Positions 7,907 through 17,477 of a stretch of DNA of 64,000 nt are shown one piece after another. The translations under genes were made by a program, and so were the position numbers. Position 1 is the stretch's first letter, and each line of letters opens with the position of its first letter. Origin of the DNA: Chelativorans sp. ZYF759 (lineage in GTDB: Bacteria; Pseudomonadota; Alphaproteobacteria; Rhizobiales; Rhizobiaceae). Under the pieces are notes generated by a model. The model did not search any database. It was not told the origin of the DNA and saw nothing but the letters and a program-made list of their open reading frames with translations. Location of the stretch: positions 285,751-349,750 of the forward strand of contig NZ_WVVV01000003.1 in assembly GCF_012911015.1 (NCBI RefSeq), read 5' to 3'.

Positions 7907-9397
7907 TCAATCGCTAAGGGTTCGCCGGACGGCCTCGCGCCATCCGGCGATCTTCTTTTTGCGCGTCGCCGCGTCCATGGTCGGCTCGAACCGGTGCTCG
8001 AGCTTCCACGACTTCGCGAAATCCGCCATGCCGGGCCACACGCCCGCCCTTGAGCCCGCCAGCCAGGCGGCGCCCAGCGCCGTCGTCTCGAGAATGGTTG
8101 GCCGGTCGACGGGTGCTTCTAGGAAATCGGCCAGCCGCTGCATGGTCCAGTCGGAGGCGACCATGCCGCCATCCACCCTCAGCACCGTTCCCGCCGCCTT
8201 GCTCTTCCAGTCCTTGCGCATCGCGTCGAGGAGATCGCGTGTCTGGAAGGCGACCGATTCGAGCGCGGCCTGTGCGAATTCGGCGGGACCGGAATTGCGC
8301 GTCAGGCCGAAGATCGCACCGCGCGCCTCCGCGTCCCAGTGCGGCGCCCCGAGCCCCACGAAGGCTGGCACCAGATAGACATTCTGGCTCTCGTCCGCCT
8401 GCGCGGCCAGTTCCCCGCTCTCGGCCGCCTTGCCGATCACCTTGATGCCGTCACGCAACCACTGCACCGCCGCGCCGGCCACGAAGATCGAGCCCTCCAG
8501 TGCGTAGGTGGTCTTGCCGTCGAGCCGGTAGGCAATGGTCGACAGAAGCCGGTTCTTGGAGCGCACCAGCTTGTCGCCCGTGTTGAGCACGGCAAAACAC
8601 CCCGTGCCGTAGGTCGATTTCATCATGCCGGGCTCGAAGCAGGCCTGGCCGATCGTGGCGGCCTGCTGGTCGCCGGCGACACCGAGAATGGGGATCTCGG
8701 CGCCGAACAGCTTCTTCTCCGTCACGCCGAAATCGTCGGCACTGTCCTTCACCTCCGGAAGCATGGCTTCGGGGATGCCGAGAATGCCGAGCAGTTTGTC
8801 GTCCCAGCGATGCGACGAGATGTCGAAGAGGAGCGTGCGCGAGGCGTTGGTCGCGTCGGTGACGTGCTGCTTGCCGCCCGTCAGCCGCCAGATCAGGAAG
8901 CTGTCGACGGTGCCCGCCAGCAATTCGCCCTTCTCGGCGCGTCGGCGCGCGCCTTTCACCTTGTCGAGCATCCATGCGAATTTGGTACCGGAAAAATAGG
9001 GGTCGAGCAGGAGCCCCGTGGTCTTGGCGAAGAGGGGTTCGTGTCCCGCTTTCTTCAGCTTCTCGCACATGGGGGCGGTACGCCGGTCCTGCCAGACGAT
9101 GGCGTTGTGGATCGGCTTGCCCGTATCCTTTTCCCAGATCAGGGCGGTCTCGCGCTGATTGGTGATGCCGATGGCGGCGATGTCGCCGGCCTCGAGCTTT
9201 GCCTTGCGCAGCGCCGTGCGCACGGTCGAGACGACGCTTTTCCAGATGTCCTCCGGATCGTGCTCGACCCAGCCCGATGCCGGATAGTGTTGCGGAAACT
9301 CCTTCTGGCCGACCGCGACGACCTGCATCGTCTTGTCGAAGATGATCGCCCGGCTGGACGTGGTGCCCTGGTCGATGGCCAGAATGTAGCCGCTCAT
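7907..9397 (-). CDS. glpK: Glycerol kinase
   Basis: This 496-residue FGGY-family kinase phosphorylates glycerol to sn-glycerol 3-phosphate using ATP. The ATP-site signature ([15 protein letters not shown]) and the substrate region ([27 protein letters not shown]) are intact, as is the C-terminal FGGY motif region ([21 protein letters not shown]). Length is normal. A strong ribosome site (GGGAGGAACGA) precedes the ATG. It follows glpD by 41 bp on the same strand, so the two form a glycerol catabolic operon, divergent from the DeoR-type regulator gene. Confidence 0.98.
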   Translation of the reverse strand: MSGYILAIDQGTTSSRAIIFDKTMQVVAVGQKEFPQHYPASGWVEHDPEDIWKSVVSTVRTALRKAKLEAGDIAAIGITNQRETALIWEKDTGKPIHNAIVWQDRRTAPMCEKLKKAGHEPLFAKTTGLLLDPYFSGTKFAWMLDKVKGARRRAEKGELLAGTVDSFLIWRLTGGKQHVTDATNASRTLLFDISSHRWDDKLLGILGIPEAMLPEVKDSADDFGVTEKKLFGAEIPILGVAGDQQAATIGQACFEPGMMKSTYGTGCFAVLNTGDKLVRSKNRLLSTIAYRLDGKTTYALEGSIFVAGAAVQWLRDGIKVIGKAAESGELAAQADESQNVYLVPAFVGLGAPHWDAEARGAIFGLTRNSGPAEFAQAALESVAFQTRDLLDAMRKDWKSKAAGTVLRVDGGMVASDWTMQRLADFLEAPVDRPTILETTALGAAWLAGSRAGVWPGMADFAKSWKLEHRFEPTMDAATRKKKIAGWREAVRRTLSD

Positions 9398-9438
9398 TCG
9401 TTCCTCCCTGGGGAATCGTCTCGCAGGAGCCTAAGCTG

Positions 9439-10929
9439 TCATGCCCCGCGCTTGCCAGCCATGTAGGCGTCGAGCGCCTCGATCTCTTCCGCGCTGAAGC
9501 GAAGGCCAAGCTTGGTTCGCCGCCACAGCACGTCCCGCGCATCCCGGGCCCATTCGCACCGCATCAGGAAATCCACTTCAGCCGTGTACAGATCCGCGCC
9601 GAAGCGATGTCCGAGGTCGGCCGCGGAGCGGGCGCGGGCGAGCAGTGTCCGCGCGCGCGTTCCGTAGAGCCGGATGAGGCGACGGGCATGGTTTCGTTCG
9701 AGAAAGAGATGATCGGACTGCAACATATCGATCTGTCGATCGACTTCGTCGACGCCGAAATCGCCCCCCGGCAGCGGCGCTTCGCCAGTCCAGGGTTTGC
9801 CCTTTGGACGGAGCTGCCGTTCGATCTTCTCGAGTGCCGCCTCCGCCAGGCGCCGATAGGTCGTGATCTTGCCGCCGAATATGTTCATCAGCGGCGCGCC
9901 GTTCCGGGCGTCGACCTTCAGCACGTAATCGCGGGTGGCCTCCTGCGCGGCACTTGCCCCGTCGTCGAAGAGCGGCCGCACGCCTGCATAGGTCCACACG
10001 ATGTCCTCACGGCGCACGGGCTCGGCGAAATAGGCGCTGGCCGACTGGCACAGATAGTCGATCTCGGCATCGGAGATCGCCGCGGCGGCCGGATCACCCG
10101 GAAAATCCTCGTCGGTGGTGCCGATCAGCGTGAAATCGTCTTCATAGGGGATTGCGAAGAAGATGCGTCCGTCCGAATTCTGGAAGAAGAACGAACGCGT
10201 GTCTTCGTACTTGCGGCGGATGACGATGTGACTGCCCTTCACGAGCCGCACATTGTGCGCGTCGTTGCGCCCGAGCGTCTGGCCGAGCACGCGGTCGATC
10301 CAGGGGCCGGCCGCGTTGATCAGCATCCGCGCCTGGATTTCCTCGCGGGCACCGGTGGCGAGATCCTCGACCTCCACCACCCAGTGGTCGCCGTCGCGCC
10401 GGGCCGCCACGGCCTTGGTGCGCGTGCGGATCTCCGCACCCCTGTCGGCCGCGTCGCGGGCGTTGAGCACCACCAGGCGGGCATCGTCGACCCAGCAATC
10501 GGAAAACTCGAAGGCCCGCGCGAAATCGGGCTTCAGCGCCTTGCCCGCCGGGTCGGAGCGAAGATCGATGCTGCGTGTGGTGGGCAGCGATCTGCGGCCG
10601 CCTATGTGGTCGTAGAGAAACAGGCCGAGCCTCAGCAGCCAGGCGGGGCGAAGACCCTTGTGGTGCGGCAGGATCAGCCTGAGCGGCCAGATGATGTGCG
10701 GCGCGCATTTCCACAGCCGCTCGCGCTCCATCAGCGCCTCGCGCACCAGGCGGAACTCGTAATGCTCCAGATAGCGTAGGCCGCCATGGATGAGTTTCGT
10801 CGAACCGGAGGAGGTGCCCTGCGCCAGATCGCCCATCTCCGCCAGATAGACCGAATAACCGCGCCCCGCGGCATCGCGGGCAATGCCGCAGCCATTGATG
10901 CCGCCGCCGATGATGAAGATGTCGCGCAT
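9439..10929 (-). CDS. glpD: Aerobic glycerol-3-phosphate dehydrogenase
   Basis: This FAD-dependent, membrane-associated dehydrogenase oxidises glycerol 3-phosphate to dihydroxyacetone phosphate and passes electrons to quinone. The N-terminal dinucleotide fold (DIFIIGGGINGCGIARDAAG), GTSSGSTKLIHGGLRYLE and IGTTDEDF motifs are typical. I choose the ATG at 10929 (496 residues); an in-frame TTG two codons earlier is possible. First gene of the glpD-glpK operon. Repeated AAACGAA elements in the divergent spacer may be the operator. Confidence 0.97.
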   Translation of the reverse strand: MRDIFIIGGGINGCGIARDAAGRGYSVYLAEMGDLAQGTSSGSTKLIHGGLRYLEHYEFRLVREALMERERLWKCAPHIIWPLRLILPHHKGLRPAWLLRLGLFLYDHIGGRRSLPTTRSIDLRSDPAGKALKPDFARAFEFSDCWVDDARLVVLNARDAADRGAEIRTRTKAVAARRDGDHWVVEVEDLATGAREEIQARMLINAAGPWIDRVLGQTLGRNDAHNVRLVKGSHIVIRRKYEDTRSFFFQNSDGRIFFAIPYEDDFTLIGTTDEDFPGDPAAAAISDAEIDYLCQSASAYFAEPVRREDIVWTYAGVRPLFDDGASAAQEATRDYVLKVDARNGAPLMNIFGGKITTYRRLAEAALEKIERQLRPKGKPWTGEAPLPGGDFGVDEVDRQIDMLQSDHLFLERNHARRLIRLYGTRARTLLARARSAADLGHRFGADLYTAEVDFLMRCEWARDARDVLWRRTKLGLRFSAEEIEALDAYMAGKRGA

Positions 10930-10997
10930 GGCCAAAATCCGATGAGGAGGCTTCTCCTACCGCATTTCAGCCGGAGACGAAAGATGATTTGGCCAAT

Positions 10998-11024
10998 ATC
11001 GAAAGGAAACGAACACTAAACGAA
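10998..11024. promoter_or_regulatory. Direct repeats, candidate GlpR operator
   Basis: AAACGAA occurs at 11007-11013 and 11018-11024, 11 bp apart (one helical turn), preceded by the related ATCGAAA at 10998-11004. The array sits in the spacer between glpD and the divergent DeoR-type gene. DeoR-family repressors often bind such direct repeats. Binding by this GlpR is inferred. Confidence 0.5.
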
Positions 11025-11119
11025 ACAGTCATGTCCGTGCCCGCCCTGACGCGCCGGCGCTTTGCGTCGGCCGCCAATCCATGTACATGCTTTCCGCAAG
11101 ATGGAGGGAAGGGGAAGCC

Positions 11120-11881
11120 ATGTTTCTGTCGCCGCGTCACGCCGAGATCGTCGGAATGGCGAAGGAGCACGGCCGCGTCACGGTCGAGGATCTGTCAACG
11201 CATTTTGGTGTCTCGCCCCAGACCATCCGCAAGGACCTCAACGATCTCTGTGCCCAGCGCCAGCTGACCCGCATTCACGGCGGCGCGCTGTTTCCGTCTG
11301 GCATCGAAAACCTGGAATACGAGGCAAGGCGCAAGATCGCGGCCGATGAGAAATCGGCCATCGGGCGCGCCGCGGCGCGTATCATCCCCGACGGGGCCTC
11401 GCTTTTCATCAACATCGGCACGACCACGGAAGCCGTCGGCGAGGCATTGCTCGATCATGACGGGCTGATGGTCATCACCAACAACATCAATGTCGCCAAC
11501 CGGCTGCGTATCTATCCCTCGATCGAGGTCGTGATCGCGGGCGGCGTCGTGCGCGGCACCGATGGCGGCATCGTCGGCGAGGCGGCGGTCGACTTCATCC
11601 GCCAGTTCAAGGTGGATTTCGCCGTGATCGGCGTCTCCGCGATCGACGATGACGGGGCGCTGCTCGATTTCGATTTCCGGGAGGTCAAGGTGGCGCAGGC
11701 CATCATCGCTAATGCGCGCAAGGTGATTCTCGTGGCCGATTCCACCAAGCTGGAGCGCACCGCTCCGGTGCGTATCGGTCATCTCTCGCAGGTCCACTGC
11801 TTCGTAACCGACCGCTGTCCGAGCCGCGAAATCAAGCGTATCTGCCAGGAGCACGAGGTCGAACTGGTGGAGACAGCCTGA
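11120..11881 (+). CDS. glpR: DeoR-family transcriptional regulator of glycerol use
   Basis: This 253-residue regulator has an N-terminal DeoR winged helix (about 6-58, with VEDLSTHFGVSPQTIRKDLNDL) and a C-terminal sugar-phosphate sensor domain of the isomerase-like fold (NIGTTTEAVG, ITNNINVANRL, VIGVSAID). The effector is expected to be glycerol 3-phosphate. The frame is open to 11081, but the ATG at 11120 has a strong purine-rich ribosome site (GGAGGGAAGGGG) and matches the family N-terminus. Divergent placement against glpD-glpK makes autoregulation and repression of that operon likely. Confidence 0.92.
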   Translation: MFLSPRHAEIVGMAKEHGRVTVEDLSTHFGVSPQTIRKDLNDLCAQRQLTRIHGGALFPSGIENLEYEARRKIAADEKSAIGRAAARIIPDGASLFINIGTTTEAVGEALLDHDGLMVITNNINVANRLRIYPSIEVVIAGGVVRGTDGGIVGEAAVDFIRQFKVDFAVIGVSAIDDDGALLDFDFREVKVAQAIIANARKVILVADSTKLERTAPVRIGHLSQVHCFVTDRCPSREIKRICQEHEVELVETA

Positions 11882-11887
11882 GCCGCG

Positions 11888-12592
11888 TCAATCGCGCAGG
11901 ATCAGCCGCTCGCCGCGCATGTCGAACCCCGACAGCGTGTTGATGAAGTTCATGCCGAGCAGGCTGCGGTCGAGCCGGCCGGGCTCGGCGACCAACGTCG
12001 GCAGGTTGAGGCGCGAGATTTCGCCCACCCTGATTTCGTCGGCGGTGACGCGTGCCGCACGCGCCTGCCCGTTGGCGGTCATGACCGCCACATTGTAGTC
12101 GAGCGTGGCGGGGTCTATCCCCGCGCGCCCGGCATCTGCAGCGCTCAGCACCGTTGCCGTGGCCCCGGTGTCGACGAGCAGCGTGACGGGCGCGCCGTTG
12201 ATTTCCGCCCGCACCTCGAAATGTCCGCTCGACATGCGCTCCAGCATGACCGCGGCGCGTCCGTCATCGTCGCGCATGGTGATCGGGCTGCCGGGAATGA
12301 GCCCGGCCGTCATCCGGCTGGCGACATCCTGCAGCTCGTAGCGATACTGGTAGCCTCCCATCAGCACGAGCACGATGGCGGCCCAGATCGCCATGCTCCT
12401 TATCGCCCGGCCGAAGCCGACGCCGGAGCCGAAGATCGCCACCGCAAAAACCATGGCGAGCACGCCCAGATAGACCATGCGTCCGAAATCGTCGGTCGCG
12501 AAACCGGCGACGCTGCCCGAATCGTGATTGGCGACGAGCAGGATCAGACCGCCGCCCAGCACCGCCATGATGATCCAGAAGAACCTGTTCAT
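11888..12592 (-). CDS. Membrane-anchored retropepsin-like aspartic protease (TIGR02281 family)
   Basis: This 234-residue protein has three hydrophobic segments (about 4-20, 38-56 and 66-80) followed by a periplasmic or cytosolic retropepsin domain. The catalytic triad DTGAT is at 141-145 after VTLLV, with the second hydrophobic-Gly signature near LLGMNFINTL. These clan AA proteases act as dimers, one Asp per subunit. The substrate is unknown. Its ATG overlaps the stop of the DUF1289 gene (ATGA), so the two are coupled. It ends 6 bp from convergent glpR. Confidence 0.9.
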   Translation of the reverse strand: MNRFFWIIMAVLGGGLILLVANHDSGSVAGFATDDFGRMVYLGVLAMVFAVAIFGSGVGFGRAIRSMAIWAAIVLVLMGGYQYRYELQDVASRMTAGLIPGSPITMRDDDGRAAVMLERMSSGHFEVRAEINGAPVTLLVDTGATATVLSAADAGRAGIDPATLDYNVAVMTANGQARAARVTADEIRVGEISRLNLPTLVAEPGRLDRSLLGMNFINTLSGFDMRGERLILRD

Positions 12593-12822
12593 TGACCTCG
12601 TTTCGCCTCGCGGACCATGCGGGCCCGCCTTGTTTCGCGCCTCGGTTTGCGTTCGATCGTTTCCATGCGCGACGGCAGCTGATCCATGACCCAGCGCCGT
12701 GCGTCGGGGGACAGGGAAACCCATTCGGCGATCTCGTCGCGGGTGCGCCCGCAGCCGAAGCACAGACCCGACTTGTGGTCGATCGAGCAGACCAGGATGC
12801 AGGGGGATTCGATGGCGCTCAT
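12589..12822 (-). CDS. DUF1289 small cysteine-motif protein
   Basis: This 77-residue protein shows the DUF1289 pattern: ESPCILVCSIDHKSGLCFGCGRT with four cysteines that probably bind a metal, then EIAEWVSLSPDARR and a basic tail. I choose the start MSAIESPC at 12822; upstream residues do not fit. Function is unknown. It is translationally coupled to the aspartic protease gene downstream. Confidence 0.9.
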   Translation of the reverse strand: MSAIESPCILVCSIDHKSGLCFGCGRTRDEIAEWVSLSPDARRWVMDQLPSRMETIERKPRRETRRARMVREAKRGQ

Positions 12823-12955
12823 GTCTGACCCTGTCGTTGAAAGGCACATGGGTCTTTGCCATTCCGTTTGCAAGCCGGCAACCGGAGGAGCGACACGGCC
12901 TGTTGTGCTCGCGCCCGCGGAGCGCTAGAGCCAGCACCGTTCCACGGAGAAGATC

Positions 12956-13942
12956 ATGGTCACAGGCCTGCCGCTCGACGATGTGCGTTCCCTTCTGAAG
13001 CGACTTCCAGGGGCGGACGCGACCGCTGCCGGTGAGGCCCGCAGCAAGGCCGAGGCGCTGGCCGTGTCCGGCTTCGCCGTCGCTGGCGCGGGCAGGCTGG
13101 GTGAATTCGTGGCAAGCTGGACCGGCCGGTTTCCCCCACGCCCCGGGCGTGCCGTGGTTTCGCTCTTTGCCGGCACTCATGAGATCGCGAGGCGGGACGT
13201 CTCGACACATCGGCCGGGCTTCGAACAGCGCTTCGTCGAACATGCCGCGGCGGGCGGGGCGCCCGTCAGCCAGATCTGCGGCACCCATGATCTCGGTCTC
13301 AAGATCTTCGACCTCGCACTCGACGTTCCCGTCGCCGACATCACCGAAGGCCCCGCGCTCGACGAGCGCGGCTGTGCGGCCACCATCGCCTTCGGCATGG
13401 AGGCGGTTGCCGGGGGTGCCGACCTGATGACCCTCGGCGGGCTGGGGGAGGGGGCCGAGGTCGCAAATGCCGCGCTTCTTTCGGCCCTCGTCGGCGGTTC
13501 GCCGGAAGAGTGGCTGGAACAGGCGGATGGGCCGCTCGCAGCGCGTCGTGCCGAACTTGCGCAAAAAGCGCTGGCGCTGCACGGCTCATCCCTGCGCGAC
13601 CCGCTGGAGGCCATGCGCCGCCTGGGCGGACGCGAACTCGCCGCGATCCTCGGTGCCATACTCGCGGCACGGACCGAAAAGGTGCCGGTCGTGCTCGACG
13701 GGCTGACGGCGTTGACCGCAGCCGCCGTCCTGCATGCGGCCCGCCGCGGCAGCATCGACCATTGTATCCTCGCCGACGCAGCGAACCCCGTACAGGCGCG
13801 CGCCGCCGCCCATCTCGGCATCGAGACCGTGATGAACCTTGGAATGGGATCGGGCGACGGGACGGCGGGTGCCATGGCCATGGCCGTCATCCGTGATGCG
13901 TGCCTGGTGCTCGATCAGACCGTGCCGCTGCCAAAAGGCTAG
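12956..13942 (+). CDS. cobT: Nicotinate-nucleotide--dimethylbenzimidazole phosphoribosyltransferase
   Basis: CobT makes alpha-ribazole phosphate from dimethylbenzimidazole and nicotinate mononucleotide for the lower ligand of cobalamin. The 328-residue length and segments such as VVSLFAGTHEI, ITEGPALDERGCAATIAFGMEA, and VPVVLDGLTALTAAAVL fit the family. One oddity: where the family usually shows an LGEGTGA loop holding the catalytic glutamate, this protein reads LGMGSGDG, so Met297 replaces Glu. The usual neighbour cobS is not here. The last 4 bp overlap the convergent histidine kinase gene (CTAG). Confidence 0.9.
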   Translation: MVTGLPLDDVRSLLKRLPGADATAAGEARSKAEALAVSGFAVAGAGRLGEFVASWTGRFPPRPGRAVVSLFAGTHEIARRDVSTHRPGFEQRFVEHAAAGGAPVSQICGTHDLGLKIFDLALDVPVADITEGPALDERGCAATIAFGMEAVAGGADLMTLGGLGEGAEVANAALLSALVGGSPEEWLEQADGPLAARRAELAQKALALHGSSLRDPLEAMRRLGGRELAAILGAILAARTEKVPVVLDGLTALTAAAVLHAARRGSIDHCILADAANPVQARAAAHLGIETVMNLGMGSGDGTAGAMAMAVIRDACLVLDQTVPLPKG

Positions 13943-15471
13943 CGCCGACCACCCGCAGCAGCAATTCTCTCGCTGGTAGGCCAGGCCGGAAGTTCTTCCA
14001 TCACGCGCGTGGCGGGCAGGATGGCGATGGCCTCCGTTCCCTCACGCAGCCTGGAGTGCAGCTGGAACTCGCCGCCATGCAGGTTGACGAGACCCTGCAC
14101 GATCGGCAGGCCCAGCCCGGTGCCCTGTTCCGCGCTCTTGATGGCGATGGAGCCCTGTCCGAAGGCCGACAGAACGACCTCGATCTCGTCTTCCGGGATG
14201 CCTGGTCCGTTGTCCTTGACCGAGATGTACTGTCCGCCGCCGGCCGTCCAGCCGACGCGCAGCCGAACCTCGCTGCCGCTCGGCGCGAATTTGATGGCGT
14301 TGGACAGCAGGTTGAGCGTGATCTGGCGCAGCGAGCGTTCATCGGCGAACATGCGCGGCAGTGCCGGCTCGAACTGCGTGACGAGCCTGATGTCCTTGTT
14401 GCGCGCCTTGAGTTCCATCAGGTGGCAGCACTCTTCGGCGACGTTCTCGAGATAGACCGGTTCTTCCTGCAGCTGGTAGCGGCCCGCCTCGATGCGCGAG
14501 AGGTCGAGAATCTCGTTGATGAGGTGAAGCAGATGCTGGCCCGACGCGTTGATGTCGCCGGCATAGTCGCGATAGGTCTCGTTGCCCATCGGCCCGAGCA
14601 CTTCGTTCTTCATCACTTCGGAGAAGCCGAGAATGGCGTTGAGCGGCGTCCGCAATTCGTGGCTCATCGTGGCGAGGAACCGGGACTTGGCAAGGTTCGC
14701 CTCCTCGGCGCGCCGGCGCGCCTCGTCCGAGACCGCCTTTGCAGTCTCCAGTTCCGCGATCAGTCCATCCTTCTCCGAGCGGAAGGACAGAAGCATGACG
14801 GCCGAACGGTGCAGATGTCCCGCCACGAAGGTGAAGAAGGGCAGGGCCAGGAACAGGAGGGCGACCATGATCGCCTTGGCGAGGTCGAAATCGCGCACCG
14901 TCATGGCGGCATAGGTCAGCAGAGGCAGCGCGAAGGTTGCCGTCAGCGCACCGCGCAGGGCGGAGGCGATGATGGCGGTGGCCGCCATGGCCAGAAGCAG
15001 CACCGCGCCCTTCATCACCGGGAACTGGTCGATCTGGCAGGCAGCCTGGCATTCGAGGGCAGCGAAATAGGCCCAGCCAAGTCCGCTCGCCACGTGACCC
15101 AGCAGAAGCAGGCGATGCGCCGGGCCGGGCTCGATGTCGGCCGGATCGGTGCGGTCGACGCGCCGCGCCATAAGCGCCAGCCCGGCATAGCAGGTGACCG
15201 TGATCAGCGCCCAGACGAGGATGCTGGGTCCGATGCCGGCGAACATGCCCGTTGCCGCCAGGATCATCACAAGGACCGGGATGGCGAGTGCGGTGTTGAG
15301 AAGCGCGCGCGCGTGCAGCGACAGCATCTCGCGGTCGTAGACCGGATTTCCGGCACGCTGCGAGAGCCGGTCACGCGTGCGCCGCACGGCACGCGCCACG
15401 TCGCTGTTGCGATGCGGTTTCGTGCGGTCGACGATATTCTTGTCGGCCGTGGCCGAGGCTCTGGGCGCCAT
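13939..15471 (-). CDS. Sensor histidine kinase of PdhS/PleC/DivJ type
   Basis: This 510-residue membrane kinase has several hydrophobic segments between about 55 and 220, a short coiled coil (about 232-262), a HisKA domain with His271 (ATMSHELRTPLNAILGFSEVM) and a HATPase domain (NLLSNAIKF, DNGPGI, GTGLGLPIV). The phrase LGPMGNETYRDYAGDINASG after the His box is characteristic of the rhizobial PdhS/PleC/DivJ group that phosphorylates DivK and PleD, both encoded 22 kb away. Which paralogue it is cannot be settled. No linked response regulator. Confidence 0.88.
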   Translation of the reverse strand: MAPRASATADKNIVDRTKPHRNSDVARAVRRTRDRLSQRAGNPVYDREMLSLHARALLNTALAIPVLVMILAATGMFAGIGPSILVWALITVTCYAGLALMARRVDRTDPADIEPGPAHRLLLLGHVASGLGWAYFAALECQAACQIDQFPVMKGAVLLLAMAATAIIASALRGALTATFALPLLTYAAMTVRDFDLAKAIMVALLFLALPFFTFVAGHLHRSAVMLLSFRSEKDGLIAELETAKAVSDEARRRAEEANLAKSRFLATMSHELRTPLNAILGFSEVMKNEVLGPMGNETYRDYAGDINASGQHLLHLINEILDLSRIEAGRYQLQEEPVYLENVAEECCHLMELKARNKDIRLVTQFEPALPRMFADERSLRQITLNLLSNAIKFAPSGSEVRLRVGWTAGGGQYISVKDNGPGIPEDEIEVVLSAFGQGSIAIKSAEQGTGLGLPIVQGLVNLHGGEFQLHSRLREGTEAIAILPATRVMEELPAWPTSERIAAAGGRR

Positions 15472-15639
15472 GGAACTTTCGCGATTGCCGGCAGCTTCTT
15501 TAGCGCCCTGACGCTAGCGTCGAATGATTAAGAGACCCTTCCCGCCGCGCGGGGCAGAAGCCAAGGGCGCGGCGATTGTCTTCATTAAGCCAGTGGGATA
15601 GGTCCAGATGGGAGAACGTCGAACGGGAGGAAGCTCGGG

Positions 15640-16251
15640 ATGAAGCTCTATGATGGCGGGCGCGCGCCCAATCCGCGGCGGGTGAGGGTTTTCCTGGCCG
15701 AGAAGGGCATCGAGGTGCCACTCGTGCCGGTCGATATGGGTGCGCTGGCTCACAAGTCGGATGAGGTCACGGCACGCAACCCCTTGCAAAGACTCCCGAT
15801 CCTGGAACTGGACGACGGCACCGTACTCACGGAAACCGTCGCCATCTGTCGCTATTTCGAGGAACTCTACCCAGAGCCGGCCCTCTTCGGCAGTGATGCG
15901 CTTGGCAAGGCGCGGGTGGAGATGTGGCAAAGGCGCATGGAGTTTCACCTGTTGATGCCGGTTGCCCAGGCCTTCCGTCACATCCACCCGGCGATGAAGG
16001 AATGGGAAGTGCCGCAGGTCGCCGCGTGGGGCGAGGCCAACAAGCCGAAGGCGGTCGACTTCCTGCGCCTGCTTGACGAGCATCTTGCCGACAGCGAATT
16101 TGCCGTGGGCGACAGCCTGTCGATTGCCGACATCACCGGCATGATCGCCATCGACTTCATGAAGCCGGCCCGCATCGAACTGCCGGGGGAATTGGCCAAT
16201 GTGCGGCGCTGGTATGCGGCCATGAAGGCACGACCCAGCGCGGACGCCTGA
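15640..16251 (+). CDS. Glutathione S-transferase
   Basis: This 203-residue GST has an N-terminal thioredoxin-like domain (about 1-78, with APNPRRVRVFLAEKGIEV, the cis-Pro motif RLPILELDDG and ETVAICRYFEELYP) and a helical C-terminal domain (GDSLSIADITGMIAIDFMKPA). It would conjugate or reduce substrates with glutathione in the cytosol. A good ribosome site (GGGAGGAAG) supports the start. It is followed after 8 bp by the uracil-DNA glycosylase gene, probably on one transcript. Confidence 0.92.
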   Translation: MKLYDGGRAPNPRRVRVFLAEKGIEVPLVPVDMGALAHKSDEVTARNPLQRLPILELDDGTVLTETVAICRYFEELYPEPALFGSDALGKARVEMWQRRMEFHLLMPVAQAFRHIHPAMKEWEVPQVAAWGEANKPKAVDFLRLLDEHLADSEFAVGDSLSIADITGMIAIDFMKPARIELPGELANVRRWYAAMKARPSADA

Positions 16252-16259
16252 GCCACGGC

Positions 16260-16874
16260 ATGGAGGAAGGGCTCGCACGGCTTGCGGACACGATCCGGGC
16301 CTGCCGCATCTGCCGCGACGCGCCGCTGGGCCGGCCGTTGCCTCACGAGCCGCGGCCGGTCCTCTCGCCCTCATCCAGCGCACGCATCCTGATCGCGGGC
16401 CAGGCGCCCGGCACGCGGGTCCACGCTTCGGGCCTCTCCTTCACCGATCCCTCCGGCGACCGGCTGCGCGGCTGGCTGGGCGTCGATCAGGAGACCTTCT
16501 ACGACCCGGACCGCTTTGCCATCGCCGCGATGGGGTTCTGTTTTCCCGGCCTCGACGACAAGGGCGGAGACCTGCCGCCCAGGCGGGAATGCGCGCCGGC
16601 CTGGCGTGCGCTTCTGATGGCCGAGATGCCGCAGATCGAGATCGTGCTCGCCATCGGCCTTCACGCCCAGCGCTGGCATCTGGGACCCGATTGCGGGAAG
16701 AACCTCACCGAAACGGTGAGCGACTGGCGCGCCATCGTGGCCCGCCCCCGGCGACCGAAGGTCTTCCCGCTGCCGCATCCCTCCTGGCGCAACACGGGCT
16801 GGCTGAAACGTCATCCCTGGTTCGAGGCGGAACTCGTTCCCGCGCTGCGCCAGGAAATAGGCTCTCGCATCTGA
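16260..16874 (+). CDS. Uracil-DNA glycosylase family protein
   Basis: This 204-residue member of the uracil-DNA glycosylase superfamily has motif A, LIAGQAPGTRVHASGLSF, with the GQAPG turn, and motif B, LPHPSWRNTGW, with HPS near the C-terminus. The N-terminal CRICRD holds two cysteines but lacks the four-Cys pattern of the iron-sulfur UDG classes. It probably removes uracil or a related lesion, although activity of this subgroup is less well documented than that of Ung. Preceded by the GST gene. Confidence 0.85.
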   Translation: MEEGLARLADTIRACRICRDAPLGRPLPHEPRPVLSPSSSARILIAGQAPGTRVHASGLSFTDPSGDRLRGWLGVDQETFYDPDRFAIAAMGFCFPGLDDKGGDLPPRRECAPAWRALLMAEMPQIEIVLAIGLHAQRWHLGPDCGKNLTETVSDWRAIVARPRRPKVFPLPHPSWRNTGWLKRHPWFEAELVPALRQEIGSRI

Positions 16875-16985
16875 CCCTCCAGCAGAACAGAATCCCCGCA
16901 TCGGCCACTTCCGTGAGAACCAGTTTCTTGCGCCCCGCGCGTCTCGGTGAAATAGTGGCAAAAATTTGCGTGAAGGACTCGAGAA

Positions 16986-17477
16986 ATGGACCGACTGGAC
17001 AGGAAGATCCTGCGCCTCCTGCAGGAAAACTCCACCCTGGCCGTGGCCGACATCGCCAAGAAGGTCGGCCTGTCGACGACGCCGTGCTGGCGGCGCATCC
17101 AGAAGCTCGAGGAAGAGGGCGTCATCCGCAAGCGCGTCGCGCTGCTCGATCCCGTCAAGATCAACGCCCGCGTCACCGTCTTCGTCTCGATCCGCACCAA
17201 TTCGCACAGCCATGAATGGCTGCGCCGCTTCTCGGAAGTCATTCAGGAATTTCCCGAGGTCGTCGAATTCTACCGCATGAGCGGCGACATCGATTACCTC
17301 TTGCGCGTGGTCGTGCCCGACATCGCCGCCTATGACGCCTTCTACAAGCGGCTGATCGCCAAGATCGAGATCCGCGACGTGTCCTCCTCCTTCGCCATGG
17401 AGCAGATCAAATACACGACCGAGATGCCGCTCGATTATCTCGTGCTCGATAAGGGGGGCGAGGAAAAGGCGGCGTGA
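16986..17477 (+). CDS. Lrp/AsnC family transcriptional regulator
   Basis: This 163-residue regulator has an N-terminal AsnC helix-turn-helix (residues 1-60: LDRKILRLLQENSTLAVADI, KKVGLSTTPCWRRIQKLEEEGVI) and a C-terminal RAM ligand-binding domain (about 65-145). It would sense an amino acid and act as an oligomer. STTPCWRR is typical of the alphaproteobacterial Lrp subgroup. The target is unknown. Its stop codon directly abuts the stop of the convergent AlkD gene. Confidence 0.93.
   Translation: MDRLDRKILRLLQENSTLAVADIAKKVGLSTTPCWRRIQKLEEEGVIRKRVALLDPVKINARVTVFVSIRTNSHSHEWLRRFSEVIQEFPEVVEFYRMSGDIDYLLRVVVPDIAAYDAFYKRLIAKIEIRDVSSSFAMEQIKYTTEMPLDYLVLDKGGEEKAA

Noticed and set aside
12823..12955. 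Cobalamin riboswitch ahead of cobT
   Set aside because: The spacer is only 133 bp and lacks the GCCACTG B12 box.
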